Assembly (NCBI RefSeq): GCF_000013405.1
Contig: NC_007759.1
Span: forward strand, 2,171,001 to 2,235,000
Length of the DNA: 64,000 nucleotides
DNA from: Syntrophus aciditrophicus SB
GTDB taxonomy: Bacteria; Desulfobacterota; Syntrophia; Syntrophales; Syntrophaceae
Direction of reading: 5' to 3'
Below, piece by piece: positions 25,388-35,029 of the stretch (position 1 is its first letter; each line of letters begins with the position of its first letter). Both the position numbers and the translations under genes were made by a program. Under the pieces are notes generated by a model. It was given only the letters and a program-made list of their open reading frames with translations, was not told the origin of the DNA and searched no databases.

Positions 25388-25633
25388 TTAATCAATTATC
25401 TCCAGAACCGCTCTCTTGCCAAGTTTCGTCGACACTGCACTCAAAATCGTTCTCATTGCCTCTACATTTCTACCTTGTTTGCCGATAACCTTGCCCAGGT
25501 CTTCCTTAGCAACTCGAAGTTCGATAGCGATTGTATGTTCGCCAACAACCTCAGAAACCTCCACCGCATCGATATTATCAACCAACGCCTGAGCAATATA
25601 CTTGATCAATTCTTTCACTGGCTTAACCTCCAT
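25388..25633 (-). CDS. khpA: KH-domain RNA-binding protein KhpA
   Basis: An 81-residue protein that is a single KH domain: [19 protein letters not shown], then a [18 protein letters not shown] helix-turn-helix with the G-x-x-G RNA-binding loop. Size and sequence match KhpA (YlqC). KhpA usually sits between rpsP and rimM; here it stands alone, so it may be an extra copy. Confidence 0.85.
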   Translation of the reverse strand: MEVKPVKELIKYIAQALVDNIDAVEVSEVVGEHTIAIELRVAKEDLGKVIGKQGRNVEAMRTILSAVSTKLGKRAVLEIID

Positions 25634-25874
25634 GAAAATATTCTCAATAAATCTTTAGCAGATATAGACTTTCTACAGCAATCATTTCCAAGCGCAATTC
25701 ATTTCTTAATGAGCCTAAGCCCCAGCAGTAACTTATTCCATTAATACCTTGACTTTAAGGGAGGTTTGTTTTATCTCCACCACACCCTGCGCAACTGTTC
25801 ACCTCATGTATAATATTCGAACTCTATTGAAGCAAACAAGCTATCACTGATCTCTACTCGTCTCGAATGGATTG

Positions 25875-27293
25875 AGAGATATAACCCAAAGTTGTGGACA
25901 GCATAGAAAGAAGGCGTATCCTCCAAACGTTTAAACCAAAAACGAGCCCCCTTTGGCAAGAGGGGGAGGAAAGGATACGCCCGTGGAGAATAATGACCGC
26001 GATTATTGGGAAAAGCAAGTTAAAGAAGAAGCAAAGAGCGTCCTGGAGCTGATTATCCGAGAAGGAGCCTGCCGGATGTTGCAGGCGGCGATTGAGAACG
26101 AAGTAAGCGAGTACATTGACCGCTTTAAGAATGAAAAAGACTCAAGGAACAGGCGGTTAGTTGTGAGAAACGGTTCCTTGCCTGAAAGAGAGATCGTAAC
26201 AGGTATCGGCCCCTTAAAGCTAAAACAGCCCAGGATTCATGACAAAAGAGAAGATCAGCTTTTTACGAGCAATATTCTGCCGAGATATATGCGCCGGATT
26301 CCCTCGGTTGATGCCTTAATCCCGGCACTGTATCTTAAAGGGATCTCCACGGGAGATTTCAGCAAGGTGCTGGAATCCATATTGGGGAAGAATGCATCGG
26401 GGCTTTCCGCCACCAATATCGTCCGGCTGAAGAGGCTCTGGGAGCAGGATTATAAGGAGTGGGCCGGACGGGATCTTTCTCTCAAGAGATATGTGTATTT
26501 CTGGGCCGACGGCATTTACTTCAATGTTCGTTTGGAAGATGCCGAGAATAAGCGGCAATGCATCCTGATCATTATGGGGACATTGGAAAACGGGAAGAAA
26601 GAACTCGTCTCCATCCTAGATGGCTATAGAGAAAGCAAACAGGCCTGGCAGGAGATGCTGGGAGACCTCAAGCATCGCGGGCTTAAAGAAGGTCCAAAAT
26701 TGGCCATTGGTGATGGTGCCTTGGGATTCTGGGCGGCCCTGCGGGAGGAATTTCCAGAAACGGTTGAGCAGCGTTGCTGGGTTCATAAGACGGCCAATAT
26801 TCTGGATAAGATGCCGAAAAGTGTCCAGCCGAGAGCCAAAGGACACATCCGGGACATGTACATGGCACCGACCAAGGAGGAAGCCATAAAGGCCTACAAC
26901 CACTTCATTTCTCAATACCGGGCAAAATATGAAAAGGCTTGCGACTGCTTAGAGAAGGATCAGGACCGTCTCTTTGCATTTTATGATTTTCCGGCCGAGC
27001 ATTGGCGTCACATCCGCTCAACCAACCCTGTTGAATCGACCTTTGCCACGGTCAGACTTCGCACAAATCGGACAAAGGGCTGTGGGTCAAGATTGGCAAC
27101 ACTGACCATGGTTTTCAAGTTGGCAATGGAAGCGGAAAAAACCTGGCAGAGAATCAGGGGCCATCAACTCATCGGCAAGGTCATTGAAGGCATCCGATTT
27201 GTGGATGGCATAATCATGAAAGAGGCTGCTTAATTTTGGCTGGGACGGATACGCTGATAAAAGACATCATCCACAACATTTGACAATATCTCT
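25875..27293 (+). mobile_element. IS256-family insertion sequence
   Basis: About 1.42 kb with one transposase gene. The ends are inverted: AGAGATAT (25875-25882) with ATATCTCT (27286-27293), and further in GTTGTGGA (25891) with TCCACAAC (to 27277) and GGCGTATCC with GGATACGC. No flanking target duplication is visible, so the true tips or age are uncertain. It sits just before a broken integrase gene. Confidence 0.8.
25953..27233 (+). CDS. IS256-family transposase
   Basis: A 426-residue mutator-type transposase that appears intact: YVYFWADGIYFNVRLED holds the first catalytic Asp, ILDGYRESKQAW follows, LAIGDGALGFWAAL has the second Asp, and VESTFATVRLRT carries the Glu. ATG at 25953 or GTG nearby. 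A complete, apparently active enzyme. Confidence 0.92.
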   Translation: MARGGGKDTPVENNDRDYWEKQVKEEAKSVLELIIREGACRMLQAAIENEVSEYIDRFKNEKDSRNRRLVVRNGSLPEREIVTGIGPLKLKQPRIHDKREDQLFTSNILPRYMRRIPSVDALIPALYLKGISTGDFSKVLESILGKNASGLSATNIVRLKRLWEQDYKEWAGRDLSLKRYVYFWADGIYFNVRLEDAENKRQCILIIMGTLENGKKELVSILDGYRESKQAWQEMLGDLKHRGLKEGPKLAIGDGALGFWAALREEFPETVEQRCWVHKTANILDKMPKSVQPRAKGHIRDMYMAPTKEEAIKAYNHFISQYRAKYEKACDCLEKDQDRLFAFYDFPAEHWRHIRSTNPVESTFATVRLRTNRTKGCGSRLATLTMVFKLAMEAEKTWQRIRGHQLIGKVIEGIRFVDGIIMKEAA

Positions 27294-27307
27294 GGGGGTA
27301 TTTTTTT

Positions 27308-27640
27308 ATGGCTCTGAATGACATGAAGATTCGGAGAGCTCAAACCACAGAAAAACCACTTAAACTTTTCGACGGCGATGGACTTTTTCTTTTTGTGACA
27401 CCCAGCAGCAAGTTTGGCGGCTGAAATACCGTTATGAAGGAAAAGAAAAACTTCTCTCTCTGGGAAAGTATCCCGAAATCGGGCTGGCTGACGCCAGGCA
27501 AAGAAGAGAAGACACCCGAAATCTTCTTGCTCAAGATCTTGATCCGGCCATAGTCCGGAAAGCCCAGAAGCAGGTAAAAAAGGAGGAAACAGATACCTTA
27601 GAGGTCATAGCCCGCCGTCTGGAAGCTTTGACTTCATCAT
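27308..27640 (+). pseudogene. Truncated, frameshifted P4-type integrase
   Basis: The frame starts MALNDMKIRRAQ and reads the DUF4102 arm-binding domain of P4-type integrases up to TPSSKF. One base is missing in the next (Trp) codon; the following frame then reads KYRYEGKEKLLSLGKYPEIGL, LADARQRREDTRNLLAQDLDPA and TDTLEVIARRLEAL. The gene stops being recognisable near 27640, before core and catalytic domains. The IS256 element lies directly upstream. Confidence 0.8.
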
Positions 27641-28150
27641 CTCCCTTCGATTCAACTTGCGCCCATCCACTATGAACGTTCCATCGCCAACTGCGTGAAC
27701 GGTTCGCTTCTCTTTTCGTGAATTGTCAAAGTACGCGGCGACGCCTTCAAGTACCACAATATTGTGTTTTTCAATGATATCTATAATTTTACATTCAATA
27801 TTCGCCAGGCATTCCTTAATCAAGGGCGACCTGACATGTTTTCCTTCCAAAGGAGTCAGCACGAACCTTTCAAATTTGTCTGTGTCGGCACCGGAACATG
27901 TTCCCACTCCAACGACTTTGTCCAACAGGTCAATGGTGGGAATTGAAATTACACATTCCTTCGATTTTCGAAGTGCGGTATAGGAATAGTTCCATGGTCC
28001 AGTAGTTATGGCAAACCTTGGCGTAAAGTCCATCACCATGGTCCACGAGATCGTCATTATGTTGTTCTTCTTACCATCATTTGTCGTAACGAAGACAACC
28101 GGGCCTGGCTATATCAGCGTGAAGGCTTTGCTGATCGGCATTTCTCTCAT
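27605..28150 (-). pseudogene. Flavin reductase-like protein with an in-frame amber codon
   Basis: A split-barrel flavoprotein frame (flavin reductase/FMN-binding family) of about 180 codons: MREMPISKAFTLI, then TAG at 28109-28111, then PGPVVFVTTNDGKKNNIMTISW and the conserved GVGTCSGADTDKF. In relatives the amber position is normally Glu (GAG), so a single G-to-T change explains it. The part downstream remains open for 150 codons from an internal ATG at 28057. Either a recent nonsense mutation or (less likely) a readthrough codon. Its 3' end overlaps the integrase relic. Confidence 0.75.
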
Positions 28151-28867
28151 GAGCACTCTCACTCCCGTCCTGTTTGAAGTTTCTGTATATTTCCAATTTG
28201 ATCCGTGAAATTTAGCAAACCAGGCAATAGCCATGTGGTTATCTTTTACTTCTATGATCTACCTGTTCTCCTATCTCGCTTGAATTACTTTAAATCATTT
28301 GTAAATCTACTGACAGAAATTACGCAAAAATATTTTTCTCTTACCGGATATCATGTCAAAACTAAGATTATTGCGAAGATGGAAATTTTTACATGTTTTC
28401 AACACCGTCCGCTTTACAAGGACTATCATTAGAAACCGTGTATGACAGCCTAAATTATTGGATACGGCATTGCAGGAAGAAAATGCAAAGTTTCCATTAC
28501 AAATAAATAATCCCATACGGTTTTTCACTGGAATAAGTTCAGTGGAGAAGGGGCTGAAACAAACCGGCACATCAGCTAAACAGCATTTTATCGGGAACAA
28601 TATTTTCGTTGACTGTGTAGTGTCTATTTGCTTACCAGAACGGATGACACTATCGATGAAACCTTTCGTATTCTTTCAATCCGAAATCAATAGTTCTAAA
28701 GAAACTCTAATCTCAGACTCTGTAGAGTGAACAGATCATATTCGATGAAGCCAATAATCCACACGGCGACGAGTGTTGATGCCATTAAACCGAAGAAATT
28801 CAGTTAAACCAATTCCCTTTTTTATGGTGACTGTCTTACGTCAGTATTCCGTTACAGAATACGCAGG
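28151..28867. other. AT-rich region without recognisable genes
   Basis: About 700 bases; the short open frames on both strands have no ribosome sites, family likeness or biased composition. Probably decayed sequence next to the mobile-element remains. Confidence 0.5.
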
Positions 28868-29221
28868 TCAAATTTTAAATCCAATTTGCTTGATGATTAA
28901 TATCATTGCGCAGTACCCTGTTGCTGTTAGAATCATTGAGCTGGTTAATCCTGAGTAGAAACTGAAACCATGTTTTAAAAAAATTGGAAGACTTATAAAA
29001 AATATAAGTGAAGGAAGAACCATCCAGGACAGTTGCTTCGACAAAAGTGAAATTTTTTCAATGTCCTTAGTATCAATATAAATCCACATCATTGCTATAA
29101 TTGAAATTACTGGAAGAGAAGCCATAACAGCCGCAATAATCGAACTTTTTTTAGACACTTCAGATATTGCCGTTATGAAAATAACGGTAATTACAATTTT
29201 TAAAAAGTAGAAATAGTTCAA
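28868..29221 (-). CDS. DUF3147 family membrane protein
   Basis: A 117-residue protein with four transmembrane helices. SEVSKKSSIIAAVMASLPV, MWIYIDTKDIEKIS and SWMVLPSLIFFI are the familiar DUF3147 blocks. Length is normal. Isolated gene; function unknown. Confidence 0.85.
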   Translation of the reverse strand: MNYFYFLKIVITVIFITAISEVSKKSSIIAAVMASLPVISIIAMMWIYIDTKDIEKISLLSKQLSWMVLPSLIFFISLPIFLKHGFSFYSGLTSSMILTATGYCAMILIIKQIGFKI

Positions 29222-29308
29222 TGGACTCGCCCTCTTTCCTGAATATTGATTTCCTTTTGAAAGCCCCTGCTGCTCAGACTTTCAAAAAACTACAGATTGA
29301 CCATATTT

Positions 29309-29944
29309 TTATTTCAAAGTTCTTTTTCTTTCTGCAGGTAACTTATTGAAAGGATTCCTTAATAGGAAAAATAGTGCTGTAGCCAAGATTGCTCCCAGGG
29401 TATCAGCAAGCATATCCTTCTGGGCATCCCATATGTCACCCTGGCTTCCCAGATATGCCGCACCAGCTGCCGGATCGGACAAATCTGCATAAATCCACTC
29501 TACAAGCTCATAACTCATTGCAATCGTGGCAATGACAAATACTGGATATGTGAATAAAAGAAATTTGTTGTTTACCAATCTTTTAATCCATAGCCATTCA
29601 GCGATGGCGAACGCGTAAAAGCCCACCGAAAAATGAGCAATTCGATCAAAGTGATTTCTGGAAAATCCGAAAAAATTAGTTATCCAGTCAAAAGGAACAA
29701 GCGCGAAAGTATAATGTCCGCCTATCGTATGAAGATAAATCAAGATAAACATCAGAGAGTAAGCCGTACGGGAGCAATGAATCCCTATCCGATATAATCC
29801 GATGATCACCGCTAATATGATCCATACGGTCAAATTTTCAACAAACCATGTCGTCCTGTCATGCGGTGCAATTGCCAAAGCCAGAAACACAACGACATAC
29901 ATCGACATCAAATATTTCAAAAACTGGCCCGAATTATTATCCAT
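29309..29944 (-). CDS. DUF2238 inner-membrane protein, second copy
   Basis: A 211-residue multi-pass protein related along its length to the one at 7289-7906: GGHYTFALVPFDW, RNHFDRIAHFSVGF, YELVEWI and GSQGDIWDAQKDM line up with the same blocks there. The ATG at 29944 fits the paralogue's N-terminus; a TTG-started extension to 30025 is not hydrophobic and is not preferred. Function unknown. Confidence 0.85.
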   Translation of the reverse strand: MDNNSGQFLKYLMSMYVVVFLALAIAPHDRTTWFVENLTVWIILAVIIGLYRIGIHCSRTAYSLMFILIYLHTIGGHYTFALVPFDWITNFFGFSRNHFDRIAHFSVGFYAFAIAEWLWIKRLVNNKFLLFTYPVFVIATIAMSYELVEWIYADLSDPAAGAAYLGSQGDIWDAQKDMLADTLGAILATALFFLLRNPFNKLPAERKRTLK

Positions 29945-30258
29945 ATATTTAGTATGCTTTCCAATTTGTCTGGCAGTTCGTATCATCTCGCCTTTGGTTC
30001 GGAGTGTTCCAGATGCGTCTGCCAATTCTCAATATATATTTAGTAGAGCTAGAGCTGCAGGCGTCAAGTTCAGGACATCTGCAATCTGCGATTTCTTTTT
30101 AAAAAAGCAAGTCCGGTACATTTAGCAAAATTCTGCTAATTCTGCCTTAAATTTGATACTTAACCGCAGGTTCAGAATTGTTTTTCTCACACTCAATAAC
30201 TGAGCTCACCTCAACGCGAAACGATCTGACATTCTTTCTTTGCAAATGAACCCGGCTC

Positions 30259-30925
30259 AACCCTCCTTGACCGGTTCAAGAGAACCCTCCGGGGTGCAAA
30301 ACTGTTCTATATCCTTAATGGAATACTTCCACACCGGCGATTGTGACAAACTCTGCGAATCCTTTGCCTCCAAAGATCCGTATCCTTGCAGGTTTGAATG
30401 TCGATCGAAAGATTTTCGAAATTATTGATGAATACAGAAATCAGACGGTTCTGGACCTCGAGTCGCGTAAGCGGACAAAAGAAATTATTCCCGATACTGT
30501 AAGCGAGGAGATGCACCATGCGCCGGATCGTTTCGAAACGGAAATCGGCGACCGGAAGTTCATCGAATTCCTGCAGTCCGGTGAAATGGAAATCAAAGCC
30601 TAACCCGGTGGAAACCATAAACGAAAAACCCTGGCTGAAAGACGATATTTCCCCTTACCACCTCTACCTGAAATTCCTCTATGAATATTTCCGGAAGGGA
30701 ACCGGAAAATATGATTTCATCTTCCTTGGCAAAGCTTACCGATTCCGAAACGAAGTTACCCGGGGATATGAAAAACTTCATCAAAACTGCCTGGGAAGAA
30801 GATGGTTTTCGTTTCGGCCACGCCGCTCAACAACACCGTGGAAGATATCTGCAGTCATTTCAAGCTTTTTCAATTCCAAAGGAAGAGCGCCTTTCCCGAC
30901 ATCTCACTTGCAGTTCTATTATCCT
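30259..30925 (+). pseudogene. Relic of a PLD/SNF2-type helicase
   Basis: Three collinear fragments in different frames fit one large helicase of the kind with an N-terminal phospholipase-D-like domain. They are PPKIRILAGLNVDRKIFEII to KFIEFLQSGEMEIKA (30367-30600), DDISPYHLYLKFLYEYF (30640-30690), and MVFVSATPLNNTVEDI continuing HFKLFQFQRKS (30802-30880; helicase motif III SAT plus linker). Walker A and DEAD/H motifs and the C-terminal helicase domain are missing, so at least two deletions and frameshifts occurred. Related full-length proteins occur in restriction/defence-type islands. Confidence 0.7.
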
Positions 30926-31057
30926 TGCATGGATGTATGTTCATTGTGTAATTATACTATTAACACTATATGCATACCATCCAATGCACATCAAGGAGTT
31001 CCATAGTAATCTAAAATTTGACAAAAGCAGTGGCTGATCTTGTGAAAGGACAACACA

Positions 31058-33208
31058 GTGACAAGCACGAGAAAATTTATTCACAAAGCTTCATTGCGTG
31101 AAAAAGCTGAAGAGCAGTTAAAAATGAAAAATGAGGAAATAGCTGTTCCTCAGACCGCCGCACAAATAAAAGAGCTCATTCATGAGCTGCAAGCTAAACA
31201 GATTGAGCTGGAAATTCAGAATCAGGAATTGAAGCAGGCAAACTCAGAATTAGACGCTTCCCAGAAAATGTATAAAGGGATTTACGAACTTGCTCCTGTC
31301 GGATACCTGACACTTGATCGCCATGGAGTCATTCGCAAATCAAATCTGACCGGTGCAAATATTATCGGAATGGGCCGCAGCAGACTGATCAATCGACAAT
31401 TTGCCCTCTTCCTTCCCGAAGAAAACCGTCTCTTCTTTAAAGATTTCCTGAATCGGATTTTTGCCACTAAAACAAGTAAATCCTGCGAATTGACACTTCA
31501 AAATTTAATCATTGCAGGCATAGTCGCGATACCATCAGAAGGCGGAAATGAATGTTACCTTGTGTTAGGGGACATCACAGATCGGAAACAGGCAGGTGAG
31601 GCTCTTGCCAAGAGTGAAATGCTGTATCGCAACCTGTTCGAGAACTCTCCAATCGGCATGTTTCAATATTCCCATATTGAGAAACGACTCCTGAGAGTCA
31701 ATGCCGCCTATGCCAAGATGCTGGGTTATGAATCTCCGGAAGAAATGGTGTCAGCCATCACTGATGTCACAACCCAAATCCACAATGATCCTCAGAATCA
31801 CATCAATGTGCTTGCAGCTCTGAAAGAGCGGGACTGGTTTTATGGCGAGCAGCCGCTTCTCCACAAGGACGGTAGCGTCATAATTGCAAAAGTAGCGGTT
31901 CGTAAGGTTCTCAAGGCCGATGGGACGATAGACTACACAGACGGGTTTGTGGAAGATGTTACCGAGCAGAGACGGTTAGAAGAAACAGAGAAGAAGCACC
32001 TGGACGAGATAACCGACCTGTACGAGAACGCTCCCTGTGGTTACCATTCCTCTGCCAAGGATGGAACTATTCTCCGTATGAATCAAACTGAACTCAGTTG
32101 GCTGGGCTATTCCCGGGACGAGGTCATTGGCAGGATGAAACTTATGGATCTGCTGTCACCTGATGAAATAGAACACTTTCATCAGGTCTTTCCTGTCTTG
32201 ATGAAGCAAGGGCAATTACATGATTTAGAGGGTAAATTTATTCGGAAGGATGGCAGCATATTTCATGCGCTCATCACCGTAACCGCCATATATGATGAAA
32301 ATGGCGATTATCTCATGGACCGAGTTTCTGTCTTCAACAATACCGAACGGAACCGGGCTGAGCAGGCTCTTGCCGAAAATGAGGCACTGTATAGAAATTT
32401 GTTTGCGAATGCTTCGATCGGTATGTTTCAGACCACACTGGAAGGCAGATTCCTGCGCATCAATAGGGCTTATGCAACGATGCTGGGTTACGAATCGCCG
32501 GAAGAGGTCATTGCGACATTCACAAACACGGCTACCCAGCTTCATGCTGATCCCCGGAACCGGGCCGAACTCCTTTCTGCTTTGGAGCGGCAGGATTGGT
32601 TTTACGCCGAACAACCGTATCTCCGCAAGGATGGCAGCATCATGATCGGGAAACTGGCGGTTCGTAAAGTTGTTGCGCAGGATGGGACCACATCCTATCT
32701 GGAAGGTATTGTGGAAGACATCACGGAAAGAAAGAAGGCGGGGGAAGCTTTAATAAAAAATGAAAGAGAATTGAGAATAAAGGCGCAGAATCTGACGGAT
32801 GTCAATACCACGATGAAGGTCCTGCTGAATTCCATGGAAAATGATCAAGAAAAACTAAAAGAGAGATTCCTTGACAATATCAAGGCACAGGTTCTGCCTT
32901 ATCTGAAAAAACTCAAGAATACATCGTTGGACGATGTTCAGAAGGGTCTCATCAAGATAGCAGAAACTAACCTTGATGAAATCGCCTCACCCTTTGTGCA
33001 GAAATTGACTTCCAACTATCTGAACCTTACGAAAACAGAAATCCAGATCGCATCTCTAGTAAGAGAAGGCAAGACATCAAAGGAAATAGCTGCGATTTTG
33101 AATTCAAAAAAGCGAGTCATTGATTTCCACAGAGAAAACATCAGAAAAAAGTTAGGGTTGAATAATAAAAAGGGAAGCCTTTCTATTTTACTAAGGTCTT
33201 ATTCATAA
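31058..33208 (+). CDS. Four-PAS sensor protein with LuxR-type HTH output
   Basis: A 716-residue cytoplasmic protein. After a coiled-coil start come four PAS domains (about 65-170, 185-305, 320-435, 440-560) and a C-terminal segment with a LuxR/GerE winged helix (about 655-716: LTKTEIQIASLVREGKTSKEIAAIL). PAS 2 and 4 are near-copies (LYRNLF-NxxIGMFQ ... YAxMLGYESPEE ... RxDWFYxEQP), showing internal duplication. No histidine kinase domain is present, so it senses a ligand or redox state and acts directly on DNA. GTG start with AAAGGA 8 bases upstream. Confidence 0.85.
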   Translation: MTSTRKFIHKASLREKAEEQLKMKNEEIAVPQTAAQIKELIHELQAKQIELEIQNQELKQANSELDASQKMYKGIYELAPVGYLTLDRHGVIRKSNLTGANIIGMGRSRLINRQFALFLPEENRLFFKDFLNRIFATKTSKSCELTLQNLIIAGIVAIPSEGGNECYLVLGDITDRKQAGEALAKSEMLYRNLFENSPIGMFQYSHIEKRLLRVNAAYAKMLGYESPEEMVSAITDVTTQIHNDPQNHINVLAALKERDWFYGEQPLLHKDGSVIIAKVAVRKVLKADGTIDYTDGFVEDVTEQRRLEETEKKHLDEITDLYENAPCGYHSSAKDGTILRMNQTELSWLGYSRDEVIGRMKLMDLLSPDEIEHFHQVFPVLMKQGQLHDLEGKFIRKDGSIFHALITVTAIYDENGDYLMDRVSVFNNTERNRAEQALAENEALYRNLFANASIGMFQTTLEGRFLRINRAYATMLGYESPEEVIATFTNTATQLHADPRNRAELLSALERQDWFYAEQPYLRKDGSIMIGKLAVRKVVAQDGTTSYLEGIVEDITERKKAGEALIKNERELRIKAQNLTDVNTTMKVLLNSMENDQEKLKERFLDNIKAQVLPYLKKLKNTSLDDVQKGLIKIAETNLDEIASPFVQKLTSNYLNLTKTEIQIASLVREGKTSKEIAAILNSKKRVIDFHRENIRKKLGLNNKKGSLSILLRSYS

Positions 33209-33552
33209 AATAGCTCTTTGTCATGATCCTGCAAGGTAGATTGAAGCTGATGCTTCTCTATACGTTGAAGCTCAAAGACCGTTTATCGTTCAAATTTGAG
33301 AGATAATTTGAAATTTTGGCAAATGGTCCATCCCCTTCAAAAAAGTGGCTTATACAATTTAAAATACTTTTCAGCGGCACTCAATGCTCGTAATCCAAAA
33401 TTCTTCCTGCTTTTCCCCGGACCGGCAGCCGTGGGCATAAAGTATCAGTCTCTGATGCAAGGAAAATTATCATCATGAACGAATCAGGGGGCGGGTTTTA
33501 TCAATCCTGGTCATTATCGACTGTTTTAACGCTATGACCTCCTTGGTTTTCG
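33209..33552. other. Intergenic region, nothing recognised
   Basis: About 340 bases between convergent genes; a 60-codon frame lacks any supporting signal. No terminator hairpin is evident. Confidence 0.5.
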
Positions 33553-34386
33553 TCATAGTTCCCCTTTCTCAAATTTTTCAATCATTTCGCCTGCAATACT
33601 AATATTCAAAGGATGTTCTGGGAGATCTCCCCTGGTGAACCATGCGGCATCTGCAATTTCTTTGATATCTATAGAGATAGGCTGATTTTCATCTGCTTCA
33701 GCGATAAAACCTATCATCATCGAACCTGACGAGGGCCAGGGTTGACTCTTATAATAACGGATATTTTTAATATCCAATCCCACCTCTTCTTTGACCTCAC
33801 GTGCTAAAGCCTCCTCAAGCGATTCACCCACATCAACATATCCAGCAATTAATGAATACATGTTTCCTGGAAAATTTGGGCTGCGAGCAAGCAGTATTTT
33901 ATTATTGCAAATTATTGCTACTATAATCGCCGGAGAAATTTTTGGATAAAAAATTGTATCGCAATCTGGACATATCAGCGCCCTTTCATCAGGTTTCTGT
34001 TGCGTTCTTGTACCGCATCTTCCACAAAATTTATTCTGCGAGTACCAGTTCATCAGATGGAATCCGACAATACTGATCCATGCTATTTCCTGCTGTCTGA
34101 TAGTTCGGAAGAAATTTATTTCCTTGTAAATAAAATGGGGCTTATCGGCCTTCAGGCTATCCCATACAAGAAAACACGGTACATCATTCAATCTAAATAA
34201 AAATGTACGTTCCGTTTTATCTGAGATTTCAGAAAAATCTTTTTTTTGTGGTATTTCAAATTCATTGCCGTTGGTTTTCAATAACAGTGAATTCCCATTA
34301 TAATGAATAACATAATCCTTTTTTCCAATATTATTGTTTGCGAGATAGTGATTGTCAAAACGGTGGGGAAAAATTTCATGAATCAT
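33553..34386 (-). CDS. nudC: NAD+ diphosphatase NudC
   Basis: A 277-residue NudC: N-terminal domain, zinc ribbon FCGRCG ... CPDCDT (four Cys), PKISPAIIV, full Nudix box (GYVDVGESLEEALAREVKEEVG split as G-x5-E-x7-REVxEEVG) and the NudC-specific SQPWPSSGSMMIGF. It hydrolyses NADH to NMNH and AMP and removes NAD caps from RNA in relatives. Start lacks a clear ribosome site. Confidence 0.92.
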   Translation of the reverse strand: MIHEIFPHRFDNHYLANNNIGKKDYVIHYNGNSLLLKTNGNEFEIPQKKDFSEISDKTERTFLFRLNDVPCFLVWDSLKADKPHFIYKEINFFRTIRQQEIAWISIVGFHLMNWYSQNKFCGRCGTRTQQKPDERALICPDCDTIFYPKISPAIIVAIICNNKILLARSPNFPGNMYSLIAGYVDVGESLEEALAREVKEEVGLDIKNIRYYKSQPWPSSGSMMIGFIAEADENQPISIDIKEIADAAWFTRGDLPEHPLNISIAGEMIEKFEKGEL

Positions 34387-34481
34387 GCCGATACCTGATT
34401 TGGGGCTTAGCCTTTAATTCAACTTTAACGTTGCCGAGTTAAAATCTTTTTTTTAACAATTATTCCAAAAATATACTTTTT

Positions 34482-34832
34482 TTAGTTTGAATTGTCTTCT
34501 TTGTAATTAAACACTTCTTTTGCCCATTTCCTTGACCATTCTCCAAATGGACGTATCAGCTCAATGAGTTGATGACCATGTTCCGTCAATTGATAGCCAC
34601 GGATTGTTCGCTCCGCAATATCGGCTTTTCGTAATTCCTTTATTCGACTGTTTAGAATAGTGGGGGAAATGGATTCACACTTTTCCTGAAGTTCTCTGAA
34701 TGTATACGGACCATTTTGTAGTTGCCATACAACCCCCATCGCCCACGTTCTCCCGAGTAAATCAAACAGCGCCATGATTGGGACCCCTGTTTTGGAACCT
34801 CTCACAGGTCTTCCTGGAATCGGAATTGGCAT
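34482..34832 (-). CDS. HxlR-family transcriptional regulator
   Basis: A 116-residue winged-helix protein: GRTWAMGVVWQLQNGPYTFRELQEKC, SPTILNSRIKELRKADI and YQLTEHGHQLIELIRPFGEWSRKW are the HxlR blocks. It lacks the usual Cys near the N-terminus (sensing residue in HypR/YodB types). ATG at 34832 has AGGAGAACAA before it. Two hundred bases from the VOC gene, same strand; it may regulate it. Confidence 0.88.
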   Translation of the reverse strand: MPIPIPGRPVRGSKTGVPIMALFDLLGRTWAMGVVWQLQNGPYTFRELQEKCESISPTILNSRIKELRKADIAERTIRGYQLTEHGHQLIELIRPFGEWSRKWAKEVFNYKEDNSN

Positions 34833-35029
34833 TTGTTCTCCTGTAATGGCTGTTATCAAAATTATAGAGGACGTCCTTCCCTATTTAAAAAAGACGTCCT
34901 CCATTTCACGTATTTAACATTATTTTGGTTAGTGCTCACCCCAAAGCCTATAGCGTCAAGCCTATATTCTTTAATTGGACCCGGTTATACATAGACAGGG
35001 TGATTCGACATACCGTGAAACACTTCCCG

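Noticed and set aside
25875-27293. Target-site duplication of the IS256 element
   Set aside because: No matching 8-9 bp flank could be found on either side of the inferred ends.
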